This document shows positions 33,691 through 42,388 of a DNA stretch of 56,696 nucleotides, in pieces; positions within the stretch are counted from its first letter, which is position 1, and every line of letters begins with the position of its first letter. This stretch comes from Bifidobacterium hapali (lineage in GTDB: Bacteria > Actinomycetota > Actinomycetes > Actinomycetales > Bifidobacteriaceae). The notes beneath the pieces were generated by a model. That model was not told the origin of the DNA. It saw nothing but the letters and a program-made list of their open reading frames with translations, and ran no database searches. Location: positions 85 through 56,780 of the forward strand of contig NZ_MWWY01000036.1 of the NCBI RefSeq assembly GCF_002259755.1, in the 5' to 3' direction. The position numbers and the translations under genes are program-made.

Positions 33691-34262
33691 GCCCTCCAGA
33701 CGGCCGTAACTCAGCAGGAACAGCATGCTCTCATTGACTTACGGCCTCCAAAGGGCCCTTAGAAGGCCGTAAGTCAATAGGAACGGACGGATGGTGCTCA
33801 GTTACGGCCTCCGAAAGGCCTGTGGGAGACCGTAACTCAGCAGGAAAGGCAAGCTCTCATTGACTTACGGCCTCCAAAAGGCCTGTAGGAGACCGTAACT
33901 CAATGAGAACGGACCGATAGTGCTGAGTTACGGCCTTTAAAGGGGCCGCAGAAGGCCGTAACTCAAGGAGAGCAGATGGATAGCGCTCAGTTACGGCCTC
34001 GGGAAGGCCGGTAGAAGACCGTAAGTCAATAGGAACGGATAGATAGCGCTCAGTTAGGGCCTCCAAAGGGGCCGCAGAAGGCCGTAAGTCAAGGAGAACG
34101 AGTGGATAGCGCTCAGTTACGGCCTTTGGAAGTCCTGTGGGAGGCCGTAACTCAGCAGGAACAGCAAGCTCTCATTGACTTACGGCCTCCGAAAGGCCCG
34201 CAGGAGACCGTAACTCAAGGAGAGTGGGCGGATAGCGCTCAGTTACGGCCTCCGGAAGGGCT
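33691..34262. repeat. 63-base-periodic hairpin array
   Basis: The word TTACGGCCT (or a one- to two-base variant) begins at 33739, 33802, 33865, 33928, 33991, 34054, 34117, 34180 and 34243: eight successive intervals of exactly 63 bases. In each unit it is followed about 24 bases later by AGGCCGTAA or AGACCGTAA, so each unit is a 40-48-base hairpin flanked by either CTCAG/CTGAG or TTGAC, with a linker of about 16 bases such as GGAACGGATAGATAGCG. A degenerate half unit opens the array near 33691. The arms and loops vary with paired changes in several units. No cas genes or unique spacers are present, so it is not CRISPR. Confidence 0.92.
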
Positions 34263-34368
34263 GGCCCACCGGACTGTCCGTAGGCTCAGTCCTGCAACAA
34301 CGGACCTCGCTGACGCGAGGGCTCAATCCGACCTTCGCTCGGTTATCACCTCGCTCAGGCTGACGCTA

Positions 34369-34391
34369 CGCGAAGCCCACCGGGCTTCGCG
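34369..34391 (-). terminator. Hairpin after the second LplC
   Basis: CGCGAAGCCC at 34369-34378 pairs with GGGCTTCGCG at 34382-34391 around a 3-base loop, ten bases after the stop on the minus strand. It occupies the same position as the hairpin after the first LplC. It lacks a T-run, so read-through into the 63-base array is plausible. Confidence 0.6.
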
Positions 34392-34400
34392 CTTAACGCG

Positions 34401-35357
34401 TCAGCCCTTGACCGCGCCGATCATGACGCCCTTGTTGAAGTACTTCTGGAGGAAGGGGTAGAGGATGAGCAGCGGGAGGGTGGAGACGATGATCACACCA
34501 TACTTGATCTGATCGGCGATCTGCTGCTGAGCAACCGCACTCACACCAGAACCGGTCGAACCAGTAGCAGCGGTTTGCGCACCGAGCAGAATCGACTGCA
34601 ACACGTTCTGCAACGGATACTTCTCTTCCTTGTTCACGTAGATCAAGCCGGTGAAGTAATCGTTCCAGTGGCCGACGAAGTAGTACAGTGCAAGCACGGC
34701 GATAATCGCTGAAGACAGCGGCAAGACGATCTTCATGAAGTAACCGAAGTAGCCGATACCATCAATCTGAGCTGCATCGTGCAGGTCCTCAGGAATAGAC
34801 GTGTCGAAGAACGAACGCGCGATAATAAGGTTCCACACAGACACTGCAGTCGGCAGGATGAACACCCACATCGAGTTGAGTAGGCCGAGGTCCTTGAACA
34901 GCAGGTAGTTCGGGATCATGCCGCCCGCGAAGTACATCGTGAACGTGAACAGGAACATGATCACACGGCGTCCCCACAGGTCCTTGCGAGATAGGGCGAA
35001 CGCGGCCGGAATTGTCACGATCAGGTTGACGGCAGTACCAACAACCGAGTAAATAATCGTGTTCAGATAGCCTTGCCAGATACGATCATCAGCGAAAACT
35101 CGTTGATAACCAGCGGTAGTGATGCCCTTAGGCAAGAGAGTAACCTCACCACTACTGACCATCTGCGGATTCGAGAACGATGCGATCACGATGAACCACA
35201 ACGGGTAAATCACCGCAATGACGACCAACGCAATAATAATCCACATGATGACGTCGACAATCCAATCGCCAACGCCCTTGGACTGCATTTTGTGCTTGTT
35301 CCACGGAATTTGACTGCCGTCGAGCTTCTCGGCGGGCATTGCTGTTGTTGCGCTCAT
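34401..35357 (-). CDS. Sugar ABC transporter permease (CUT1, LplC type), second copy
   Basis: 318 residues, start backed by GGTGGGGAGGG. Six membrane segments, the first being IIIALVVIAVIYPLWFIVIA; EAA loop EDLHDAAQIDGIGYFGYFM followed by KIVLPLS. It is a clear paralogue of the gene at 18379, including the QQQIADQIKYGVIIVSTLPL end and the terminator design. The LplB partner upstream has lost its beginning and no binding protein is present, so the transporter is probably dead unless this subunit can serve the 18379-22109 system. Confidence 0.88.
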   Translation of the reverse strand: MSATTAMPAEKLDGSQIPWNKHKMQSKGVGDWIVDVIMWIIIALVVIAVIYPLWFIVIASFSNPQMVSSGEVTLLPKGITTAGYQRVFADDRIWQGYLNTIIYSVVGTAVNLIVTIPAAFALSRKDLWGRRVIMFLFTFTMYFAGGMIPNYLLFKDLGLLNSMWVFILPTAVSVWNLIIARSFFDTSIPEDLHDAAQIDGIGYFGYFMKIVLPLSSAIIAVLALYYFVGHWNDYFTGLIYVNKEEKYPLQNVLQSILLGAQTAATGSTGSGVSAVAQQQIADQIKYGVIIVSTLPLLILYPFLQKYFNKGVMIGAVKG

Positions 35358-35375
35358 AATAGAACCCTCCCCACC

Positions 35376-36088
35376 TTAGAAGATGCTCGTCTCGGTGACG
35401 CGCTTGGAAATGTAGTTCGCGGTGACCACGAAGATGAAGTTGATAATGGTGTTGAACAGACCGATAGCAGTACCGTAGCTGAACTGGAAGCCGATAATAC
35501 CGATGCGGTAGGTGAACGTCGAGATAACCTCGGAAACCGGCAGGTTCATAGCGTTCTGCATCAGCCAGACCTTCTCAAAGCCGACGGCCAAGACAGAACC
35601 CATGTTCATAATCAACAGGACGATACAAGTCGGTAGAATCGTTGGAATATCAACGTAACGGATGAGCTGGAGTCGGCCGGCGCCATCCATCTTGGCAGCT
35701 TCGTACAGTGACGTGTCCACAGCAGAGAGTGCCGCAAGGTAGATGATGGCGTTCCATCCGCAGTGTTGCCAGACTTCAGTCAGCCAGTAAATCGGGGCGA
35801 ACGCATTGGTAGATTCCATCAGAATCTGACCGGGGAACAGCTTACCGATCATGCCGGTGTTCGGATCGAGGAAAATGTTGATGAGCGAGACCATAACAAC
35901 CGTCGAAATGAAGTGCGGCATGTAAGTAATGGTCTGCACGAAACCCTTGACGCCCTTGGAACCGATCTGGTTAATAAGCAGGGCGAGAACAATTGGGGCG
36001 AGGAAGCCGAGGACCAGCGTTCCGAGAGCGATCACAACAGTGTTGCGCATGATGTCCCAGAACTGTGGGGTTTCAAAGAACTGCTGGA
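35376..36088 (-). pseudogene. LplB-type permease lacking its N-terminus
   Basis: About 237 residues remain, from VYFQQFFETPQFWDIMRNTV to the normal C-terminus VTETSIF. Relative to the full LplB at 19355 (335 residues) roughly the first 100 residues, with the cytosolic tail and first membrane helix, are missing. An internal ATG at 36050 keeps 224 codons open, but without a ribosome site. The EAA loop EAAKMDGAGRLQLIRYVDIP is intact. At about 36089 the sequence switches directly to a LacI gene fragment on the other strand. Confidence 0.85.
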
Positions 36089-36089
36089 A

Positions 36090-36712
36090 GTAAACCAGCC
36101 GTACTACTGTCCCCTTCTGAGACCGCGCCGGAACTTGACTCTATTGTCATGTCCTGTCTCGAAGGCACATTTACTGCAACGTCTTACCTTATCTCGCGCG
36201 GATGCCGCAAACTATTCTTCCTTGGAATAAACTATCTTCCTTACGAAGAAGCCTCGCTAAGCCCTAATACCGGCATTCAGCGCATGGCTGGATTTGAGCA
36301 AGCACTCCTGCGCAACCGTATCCAGCCCACAGCGCAACAATTCACGCTCTGCGATTGGACGACAGAAGATGGATATCGCAACATTATTGCCCTCATTGAT
36401 CAAGGAGTTCAGTTCGACGGCGTCGTATGCACGAACGATGCACTTGCACTCGGCGCGATGCGCGGCATCCAAGATCGCGGCTTGCGTATCCCTGACGACG
36501 TGTCCGTAATCGGCTTCGATGGGATCAACGAGGGCGCGTTCAGCAATCCGACCTTAAGCACAATCGCATTCAACTTCGATGACATCGCACATCAAGCTAT
36601 TGATACGATTTTGGCGCAGCTGAACAGCGACGACGAATTGCCGGCCGGCGAGCGCGAACCTAAGCGACTGATTGCCAACTATCGACTCGTGGTGCGCGAG
36701 TCGACGCGGTAG
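36090..36712 (+). pseudogene. LacI-family repressor lacking its DNA-binding domain
   Basis: About 207 residues, from KPAVLLSPSETAPELDSIVM to the normal end RLVVRESTR. They align with residues about 135-339 of the intact LacI at 36795 (GKPAVLLSPLEYHTGYDTMS). The helix-turn-helix, hinge and first sensor subdomain are missing. The frame is open from an ATG at 36065 formed in former permease sequence, with no ribosome site, so expression is doubtful. Its broken end is joined directly to the broken end of the LplB gene on the opposite strand. Confidence 0.88.
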
Positions 36713-36794
36713 GGGTGGCTCCGTGCCGACACGCGACGATACACTGTGCAGTACAATATAGCGGCACTGACTTGCCACGAAAGGAGCACCGGCA

Positions 36795-37814
36795 ATGGTT
36801 ACTATGCGCGACATCGCCGCAGAAGCCGGCGTCTCCCAAGCCACTGTATCGTACGCGCTACGCAACGACCCCAGTATTTCCGCAGCCACGCGCGATAAAA
36901 TACTCAAAGTCGCCGAAAAGCTCCACTACAGCGCTAACTTGTCTGCGCGAACCTTGCGCTCCGGCCGGTCGAACGCCATCGCACTCGTCGTACAGGATCT
37001 GCATAACCCATACTCAATGCACCTGTCGGACGCGGTTTCACAGTACGCATTCAGCCGTGGATATCAGATTCTTGTTCAGCAGACACAGTCCGCCACCGAA
37101 AACGAATCATCCGTACTGCAATATATTTCGAGCGCGATCTGTGACGGTGTGATCTTCAGCCCAACCAAACTACCCATCGCTGATGTGCACGCGAGACTCG
37201 CCGGCAAGCCAGCCGTGCTACTTAGTCCGCTCGAATATCACACTGGATATGACACGATGAGCGCACCGTGTGAGCAGGGAGCGTTTACGGCGACCTCGTA
37301 CCTGCTGTCGCGCGGATGCCAGCGGCTACTGTTTTACTGTTCTGATTACGCCGATTATGACGATATTAAATGCGCGCGCGACTCTGGCTGGCAGCGCGTG
37401 GCCGGCTTCCAGCGAGCGTTACTACGCAATGGGATTGAGCCTACGCCGTCGCATTTCGTGCCGCATCGGTCATGGAACCGCGAGTCATCGTATGCGGCAA
37501 TCGTTGACGTGGCGCGGCATTCTGGAGTGACGTTTGACGGCGTGGTCTGTGTGAACGATGAGTCAGCGATCGGCGTGATGCGTGGGTTGCTTGACTGCGG
37601 AGTGCGGATTCCTGAAGACGTGTCGGTAATCGGATTTGACGGGATTTTAGAGGGCAAGTTTTATACGCCGCCGCTGACGACTATCGCAATTGATTATGAT
37701 GATTTCGCGCGGCAGACCGTGGACGCGCTGATCGCGCGCATTGAGGGTGATAAGTCGCCGGTGCGCGATATGACCGTTGCCACGCGCCTCGTGGTGCGCG
37801 AGTCCACGCGATAA
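36795..37814 (+). CDS. LacI-family transcriptional repressor
   Basis: 339 residues, complete; start with CGAAAGGAGCACC. Helix-turn-helix MRDIAAEAGVSQATVSYALR (4-23), hinge KLHYSANLSARTLRSGRSN, sensor motifs FDGVVCVNDESAIGVMRGLL and VSVIGFDGILEGKF, terminus LVVRESTR. It is a tandem paralogue of the truncated LacI 82 bases upstream. Target genes may be the GH36 alpha-galactosidase (convergent, downstream) or the damaged transporter on its left; the sequence does not decide. A hairpin array lies after the stop. Confidence 0.9.
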   Translation: MVTMRDIAAEAGVSQATVSYALRNDPSISAATRDKILKVAEKLHYSANLSARTLRSGRSNAIALVVQDLHNPYSMHLSDAVSQYAFSRGYQILVQQTQSATENESSVLQYISSAICDGVIFSPTKLPIADVHARLAGKPAVLLSPLEYHTGYDTMSAPCEQGAFTATSYLLSRGCQRLLFYCSDYADYDDIKCARDSGWQRVAGFQRALLRNGIEPTPSHFVPHRSWNRESSYAAIVDVARHSGVTFDGVVCVNDESAIGVMRGLLDCGVRIPEDVSVIGFDGILEGKFYTPPLTTIAIDYDDFARQTVDALIARIEGDKSPVRDMTVATRLVVRESTR

Positions 37815-37845
37815 GGACGTAGTGATCGCACGTCACCCCGTGTGC

Positions 37846-38024
37846 GTGGCAGAAAACGCTCGCTTAGGCTACCGTCAGCGAGCGTTTTCTGCCACGCACA
37901 TATCCTAGTGGCGGTTTTCGCTCGCTGACGGTGGTCTCAGCGAGCGTTTTCTGCCACGCACACATCCTAGTGGCGGTTTTCGCTCGCTGACGGTAGCCTA
38001 AGCGAGCGTTTTCTGCCACGCACG
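37846..38024. repeat. Three 62-base-periodic palindromes (GTGGC..GCCAC family)
   Basis: Hairpins with arms of the type GTGGCAGAAAACGCTCGCT and AGCGAGCGTTTTCTGCCAC begin at 37846, 37908 and 37970, exactly 62 bases apart. The second and third have a GTGGCGGTTTTCGCTCGCTG left arm, so the left arms differ while right arms are constant. They fill the space between the convergent LacI and GH36 genes and may end both transcripts. Single relatives lie at 44650, 46327 and 46431. Confidence 0.9.
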
Positions 38025-38054
38025 TAAAAGGGCCTGCCATCCACGGGCACCCGA

Positions 38055-40280
38055 CTATGCGCGATCGACGAGGTAGATGCGGGAGGCGAAATCGGGGCCG
38101 AGATCGGTGTCGTCGATGCCGACGTGCATGAGCTCACCGCCGGAACGTACCGCGTCAAACTTGCCATCCGTACTGGTCACATGGTAGCGAGCGTCCGTGT
38201 CCAAACCACGTAAATACAGACGCGACTTCGGCTTATTCGGCACGCCGAGAATCACATAGTCGCCGACGATCGCGTGCGCACGATCAGCCGACACGCTCAT
38301 CCACGCCATGCGACGATGATCGAAAGGCGCAACCAAACGGTACAGATCACCGTTGTGCAACAGTTCAGCATGACTCTTAAAGAACGCAACCTGATCAGCG
38401 ATCTCGGCCAAATCCTCCTGCGATGTCGACGTCAAATCCATCTCGTAACCGAACGTACCAAACATAGCGACATTCGCGCGCGTCGAAAGCGGCTCGCTGC
38501 GGCCAGTCTGATGATTCGGCGTAATCGAAACATGCGCACCCATCGTGGCAACCGGGAAGAAGAAACTCGTGCCATACTGAATCGACATGCGTTCGACCGC
38601 ATCCGTGTCGTCGCTCGTCCAAATCTGCGGCGAATACGCGAGAATACCGTAGTCGAAACGCGAACCGCCGGACGCGCAACCCTCAATAATGAGGTCGGGG
38701 AACGAGGCAAACAGTCGCTCGTAGAGCGCATACACGCCCAAAATGTAGCGGTGCATAAGCTCGCCCTGATGTTCAGCGCCGCGCGTAGCGTCGAACGCTT
38801 CAGTGATGAACCGGTTCATATCCCACTTGATGTACGCCACGTTCGCGTTCGCAAGGATCGCGTGCATTTGGTCGTAAATATTGTCGACCACGTCCCGATT
38901 GGCGAAATTGAGCACGTACTGGTGACGGTACACCGACTGGATATGGCCGGGCGTGGCGATCGCCCAGTCGGGGTGTGCACGATACAGGTCGGAGTTTTTG
39001 TTGACCATTTCCGGCTCGAACCACAGGCCGAACTTCATGCCGAGATCGTTGATTTTGCTTGCGATACCGGCGATTCCTTGCGGCAAGCGGTCAGGGTTAG
39101 CAACCCAATCGCCGAGGCCAGCGTTGTCGGAGGTGCGCGCGCCGAACCAGCCATCGTCGAGCACGAACAGTTCGATGCCGGCTTGCTGTGCGAGCCGCGC
39201 GAGTTCGAGGAGTTTATCTTCGGTGAAGTCAAAATAGGTGGCTTCCCAGTTGTTGATCAGCACCGGGCGTTCACGGCGCGCCCATGTCGGACGCTGCAGA
39301 TGATCGAGCACGATGCGGTGGAACGTTTGGCTGAGCGCGTTCAGGCCGTTGGCGGAGAAGCCGAGCAGCGCCTCCGGGGTCTGGAATGATTCGCCGGGTT
39401 CAAGATGCCATGCGAAGCCGAACGGGTTGATGCCGAGTTGCAGGCGAGTGGACTGATACGTATCAACTTCGGCGTGAAGATCGAAATTGCCGGAGTAGAC
39501 GAACGTGAGTCCGAACGCTTCGCCAGCATCCTCGTTGGTTTCTGGCCGTGCGAATACGGCGGCCGGGCTGAAATACGGGCCTGATGCGCCGCGCAACGAC
39601 TCGATCTGCTGAATACCTTGGTGCAGCGGCTGGCGGTGCGGTTCGCGTTCGCGCGCCCACGCGCCAGTGAATTCGATCATGTCCCAGTTTGCATCCGGCA
39701 GATCGAGATTAAAGCTAGCCGCGCGAGTGAGGGTGAGCGGCTGGTTGCCGTTATTGCGAATATGCGCACTGCGGGCGATAACCGGTTCATCGCGGAAAAT
39801 TGTGTAGAACAGGCGGACGCTCAGGCCGGTCAGTTCGTCGGTCAGATCAATGGTGAGCGTGGTTGCAGCGTCTGACGCATCGTTGATCGTGCGACCGTCG
39901 GCGTTGACAGCGGCGAACGTAGACGGCATTCCCGGCAATGGTGACTTTCCGTCGTGTACTGCGTAGCCAGTGAATTTGAGATCGGTCAGGCGCGAGCCGT
40001 TCGACTGTGCGACTTCGATCGCCGGGTGACGATAATCACCGTGGCCAAACTCGGGATATTCAAAACGCTGATGTTCAGCGAAGCGTCCCTCATGTTCGTC
40101 GCTCGGCGTGGCTGATTGGACGCGGAAATGATCGTCAATGAGATAGCTGAAGTCGCTATCGGGCACTGCTGCGCCGGTGTACAGGTTGACAAGTTTGCCA
40201 TCGACGACTTTGAGGACCATGCTGACCGTACCGTTGGTCAGGTGAAACTGCTGGAGATTATCGTTAACGATGATGGACAT
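38055..40280 (-). CDS. GH36 alpha-galactosidase
   Basis: 741 residues from the ATG at 40280 with AAGGGGGAGCG upstream; a start nine codons earlier is possible but less well placed. An N-terminal beta-supersandwich is followed by the TIM barrel. The nucleophile is Asp487 in AYIKWDMNRF and the acid/base Asp557 in IWTSDDTDA, as in tetrameric GH36 enzymes; LFVLDDGWFG and CASGGSRFDYG line the site. No signal peptide, so it acts on imported raffinose-family sugars or melibiose. Size is typical (about 720-750). It stands alone between two palindromes, next to a LacI repressor. Confidence 0.93.
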   Translation of the reverse strand: MSIIVNDNLQQFHLTNGTVSMVLKVVDGKLVNLYTGAAVPDSDFSYLIDDHFRVQSATPSDEHEGRFAEHQRFEYPEFGHGDYRHPAIEVAQSNGSRLTDLKFTGYAVHDGKSPLPGMPSTFAAVNADGRTINDASDAATTLTIDLTDELTGLSVRLFYTIFRDEPVIARSAHIRNNGNQPLTLTRAASFNLDLPDANWDMIEFTGAWAREREPHRQPLHQGIQQIESLRGASGPYFSPAAVFARPETNEDAGEAFGLTFVYSGNFDLHAEVDTYQSTRLQLGINPFGFAWHLEPGESFQTPEALLGFSANGLNALSQTFHRIVLDHLQRPTWARRERPVLINNWEATYFDFTEDKLLELARLAQQAGIELFVLDDGWFGARTSDNAGLGDWVANPDRLPQGIAGIASKINDLGMKFGLWFEPEMVNKNSDLYRAHPDWAIATPGHIQSVYRHQYVLNFANRDVVDNIYDQMHAILANANVAYIKWDMNRFITEAFDATRGAEHQGELMHRYILGVYALYERLFASFPDLIIEGCASGGSRFDYGILAYSPQIWTSDDTDAVERMSIQYGTSFFFPVATMGAHVSITPNHQTGRSEPLSTRANVAMFGTFGYEMDLTSTSQEDLAEIADQVAFFKSHAELLHNGDLYRLVAPFDHRRMAWMSVSADRAHAIVGDYVILGVPNKPKSRLYLRGLDTDARYHVTSTDGKFDAVRSGGELMHVGIDDTDLGPDFASRIYLVDRA

Positions 40281-40378
40281 GGGCGCTCCCCCTTGATGAA
40301 AATACATGTCATGCTCGATTATGCCAGATAGGCGGGGTGAATGGGTAGCGAGGGTTTCTCTTTGGGGCGGCGTTAGTT

Positions 40379-40436
40379 GACTGAGGGGTAGTTCACACTC
40401 TTGGAGCGTTCCAAGGGTGTGAACTACCCCTCAGTC
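40379..40436. repeat. TGAGGGGTAGTT palindrome, copy 2
   Basis: A 26-base arm starting GACTGAGGGGTAGTTCACAC at 40379 pairs with 40411-40436 with one mismatch across a 6-base loop. It lies after the exporter stop (40488) and before the GH36 start, a terminator-like position. Same family as 8531-8580. Confidence 0.8.
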
Positions 40437-40487
40437 AGCTACGCTGACAGCTCGTCCTGCAATTAAAGACGCGCTTACGCGTGCGTT

Positions 40488-42302
40488 TTATTGGCTGACT
40501 TTGTCGGCGCCGGTGGCGACGCGGATCATCGCGTATTGCGACTCGTAGAGTCGGTAGTACGCACCCTTCTTCGCGAGCAGCTCGGCGTGCGAACCGTGCT
40601 CAACGATCTGACCGTGATCGATGTAGAAGATCTCATCCGCGTTCTCGATCGTCGACAAGCGGTGCGCAATAATGAAGCTCGTACGACCTTTCAGCAAGTG
40701 CTGCAAACCAGCTTGCAGCGCCTCCTCCGTACGCGTATCAATATTCGAGGTAGCCTCGTCGAGAATCAAAATACGCGGATCAGCAAGCAGTACGCGAGCG
40801 AACGCAATCAGCTGACGCTGACCAGCCGACAACGTCGAACCACGTTCCTCAACCACCGTGTCATATCCGTCAGGCAGTTCCATAATGAACTCGTGCGCAT
40901 GCACAGCCTTCGCCGCCGCCTCAATCTCCTCGTCAGTCGCGTCCAATCGTCCGTAGCGAATGTTCTCGCGCACGTTACCGGAGAAGATGAACGTATCCTG
41001 CAACATCACGCCCATCTGACGACGCAACGATTCAAGCGTCACATCACGCACATCGTAGCCGTCGATCGTCACCGAGCCTTCCGACACATCGTAGAAACGA
41101 GACAGCAAGCTCACGATCGTCGTCTTACCGGCACCAGTTGGACCAACGAGCGCAATCGTCTGGCCTGGCTCAACATGGAAGTCGACGAGGTTCAGAATAT
41201 TGCGACCGCCCTCCTCATACCGGAACACAACATCGTTGAAGTCAACCTTGCCGCGAATCTGCGGCAGATCAGCAGCATTAGGCTTGTTCTCGATCTCCGG
41301 GTGCACGTCGAGCGTCTCGAAAATACGCTCAAGATACGCCGAGCAGGTGATGAGCTGGTTGTAGAAGTTCGCGATGTTAATCACCGGGTTCCAGAAGTTG
41401 TTCGCGTAACCAACGAACGCAATCAGTACACCAGTGGTTACGCTCACACCGCCAAAATGCGTGACGCCAACAAAATAGATGAACGCAATCGTCATCATCG
41501 AAATCGTCGCCACGCCAGGCCACATGAGGAACTGAATGTGCACAGCCTTCATCCATGCGGCGCGCACATCGCCCTGCTGCTCTTGGAACGTATCAAACTG
41601 CGCCTTCTCCTGAGCGAACGTCTGCGTAGTCTTCACGCCTGCGATCGACTCGTGAATATACGCGTTCAGGTTGCTCTGCTTATTCGACAGCTTGCGATAC
41701 GCGCGACGCTGGAAAATCTTGAGCACATACACCCAAACCATCAGCACCGGGAACAAAATCAAACTCCACAGCGCCAGTCGCCAGTCGATCACAAACATGA
41801 CAATCAGCGTGATAATAAACGTGAACACGTCCGAAATCACGTTGATCAAACCACTCGACAGCGTATCCGACAGCGTGTTCACATAGTTGACCACGCGAAT
41901 CAAAATCTTGCCGTGCGGGCGCGAATCAAAATAGCTGAACGGCAGCGTCTGAATATGCGTGAAAATATCACGACGCATATCCTTGAGCATCATCTGACCG
42001 ACTCGCGTAATCGCCACCGTACGGTAACGCAAGCACAGCTCGTAAATAATGATCAGTGCAAAAAACAGCGCTGCGAGCATACCCAGCAGGCCGAGATCCT
42101 TGTTCGGAATCGCCTGATCGATCATGATCTTGGTCAGATACGGGACGACGACAATAATGCCGCTCATCGAAATAACAACGGCAAGAATGCGAGCCACCTT
42201 GCCGAAGTACGGTTGGAGATATTTGCCAACGCGCAGGATGTCGTGGAGGTTGATCGACTCCTCGAGTTCCTCATCCTCGCGGAAAGTATTGCGTTGTGCC
42301 AT
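40488..42302 (-). CDS. ABC exporter half-transporter, canonical-site subunit
   Basis: 604 residues: six-helix membrane domain (about 30-330) then an ATPase domain. Walker A is GPTGAGKTT, signature LSAGQRQLI, Walker B LILDEATSNID with the catalytic Glu, and the H-loop IAHRLSTIEN. The signature has Ala in place of the usual second Gly. It should form a heterodimer with the subunit encoded 86 bases upstream, exporting a drug, lipid or peptide. Its C-terminal YYRLYESQYAMIRVA also occurs in the scrap at 29152. Confidence 0.9.
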   Translation of the reverse strand: MAQRNTFREDEELEESINLHDILRVGKYLQPYFGKVARILAVVISMSGIIVVVPYLTKIMIDQAIPNKDLGLLGMLAALFFALIIIYELCLRYRTVAITRVGQMMLKDMRRDIFTHIQTLPFSYFDSRPHGKILIRVVNYVNTLSDTLSSGLINVISDVFTFIITLIVMFVIDWRLALWSLILFPVLMVWVYVLKIFQRRAYRKLSNKQSNLNAYIHESIAGVKTTQTFAQEKAQFDTFQEQQGDVRAAWMKAVHIQFLMWPGVATISMMTIAFIYFVGVTHFGGVSVTTGVLIAFVGYANNFWNPVINIANFYNQLITCSAYLERIFETLDVHPEIENKPNAADLPQIRGKVDFNDVVFRYEEGGRNILNLVDFHVEPGQTIALVGPTGAGKTTIVSLLSRFYDVSEGSVTIDGYDVRDVTLESLRRQMGVMLQDTFIFSGNVRENIRYGRLDATDEEIEAAAKAVHAHEFIMELPDGYDTVVEERGSTLSAGQRQLIAFARVLLADPRILILDEATSNIDTRTEEALQAGLQHLLKGRTSFIIAHRLSTIENADEIFYIDHGQIVEHGSHAELLAKKGAYYRLYESQYAMIRVATGADKVSQ

Positions 42303-42388
42303 GATAAATGTGTTTTCCTATTCCCTGCAAAAACTTGCGGTTACGGACTATTACGCGATTTACTCGACTACTCGAATACTCGCGCGGA

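Noticed and set aside
33857..34170. Protein with 21-residue repeats encoded by the array
   Set aside because: 63 is a multiple of three, so open frames repeat by necessity. Stops interrupt both strands after a few units, there is no ribosome site, and pairing of arms explains the conservation better.
33691..34262. CRISPR array
   Set aside because: The unit has no constant repeat alternating with unique spacers; whole 63-base units drift together, each is a hairpin, and no cas gene is in the window.
34401..35357. Complete second sugar transporter
   Set aside because: The LplB partner is truncated and no binding protein is present, so only LplC is intact.
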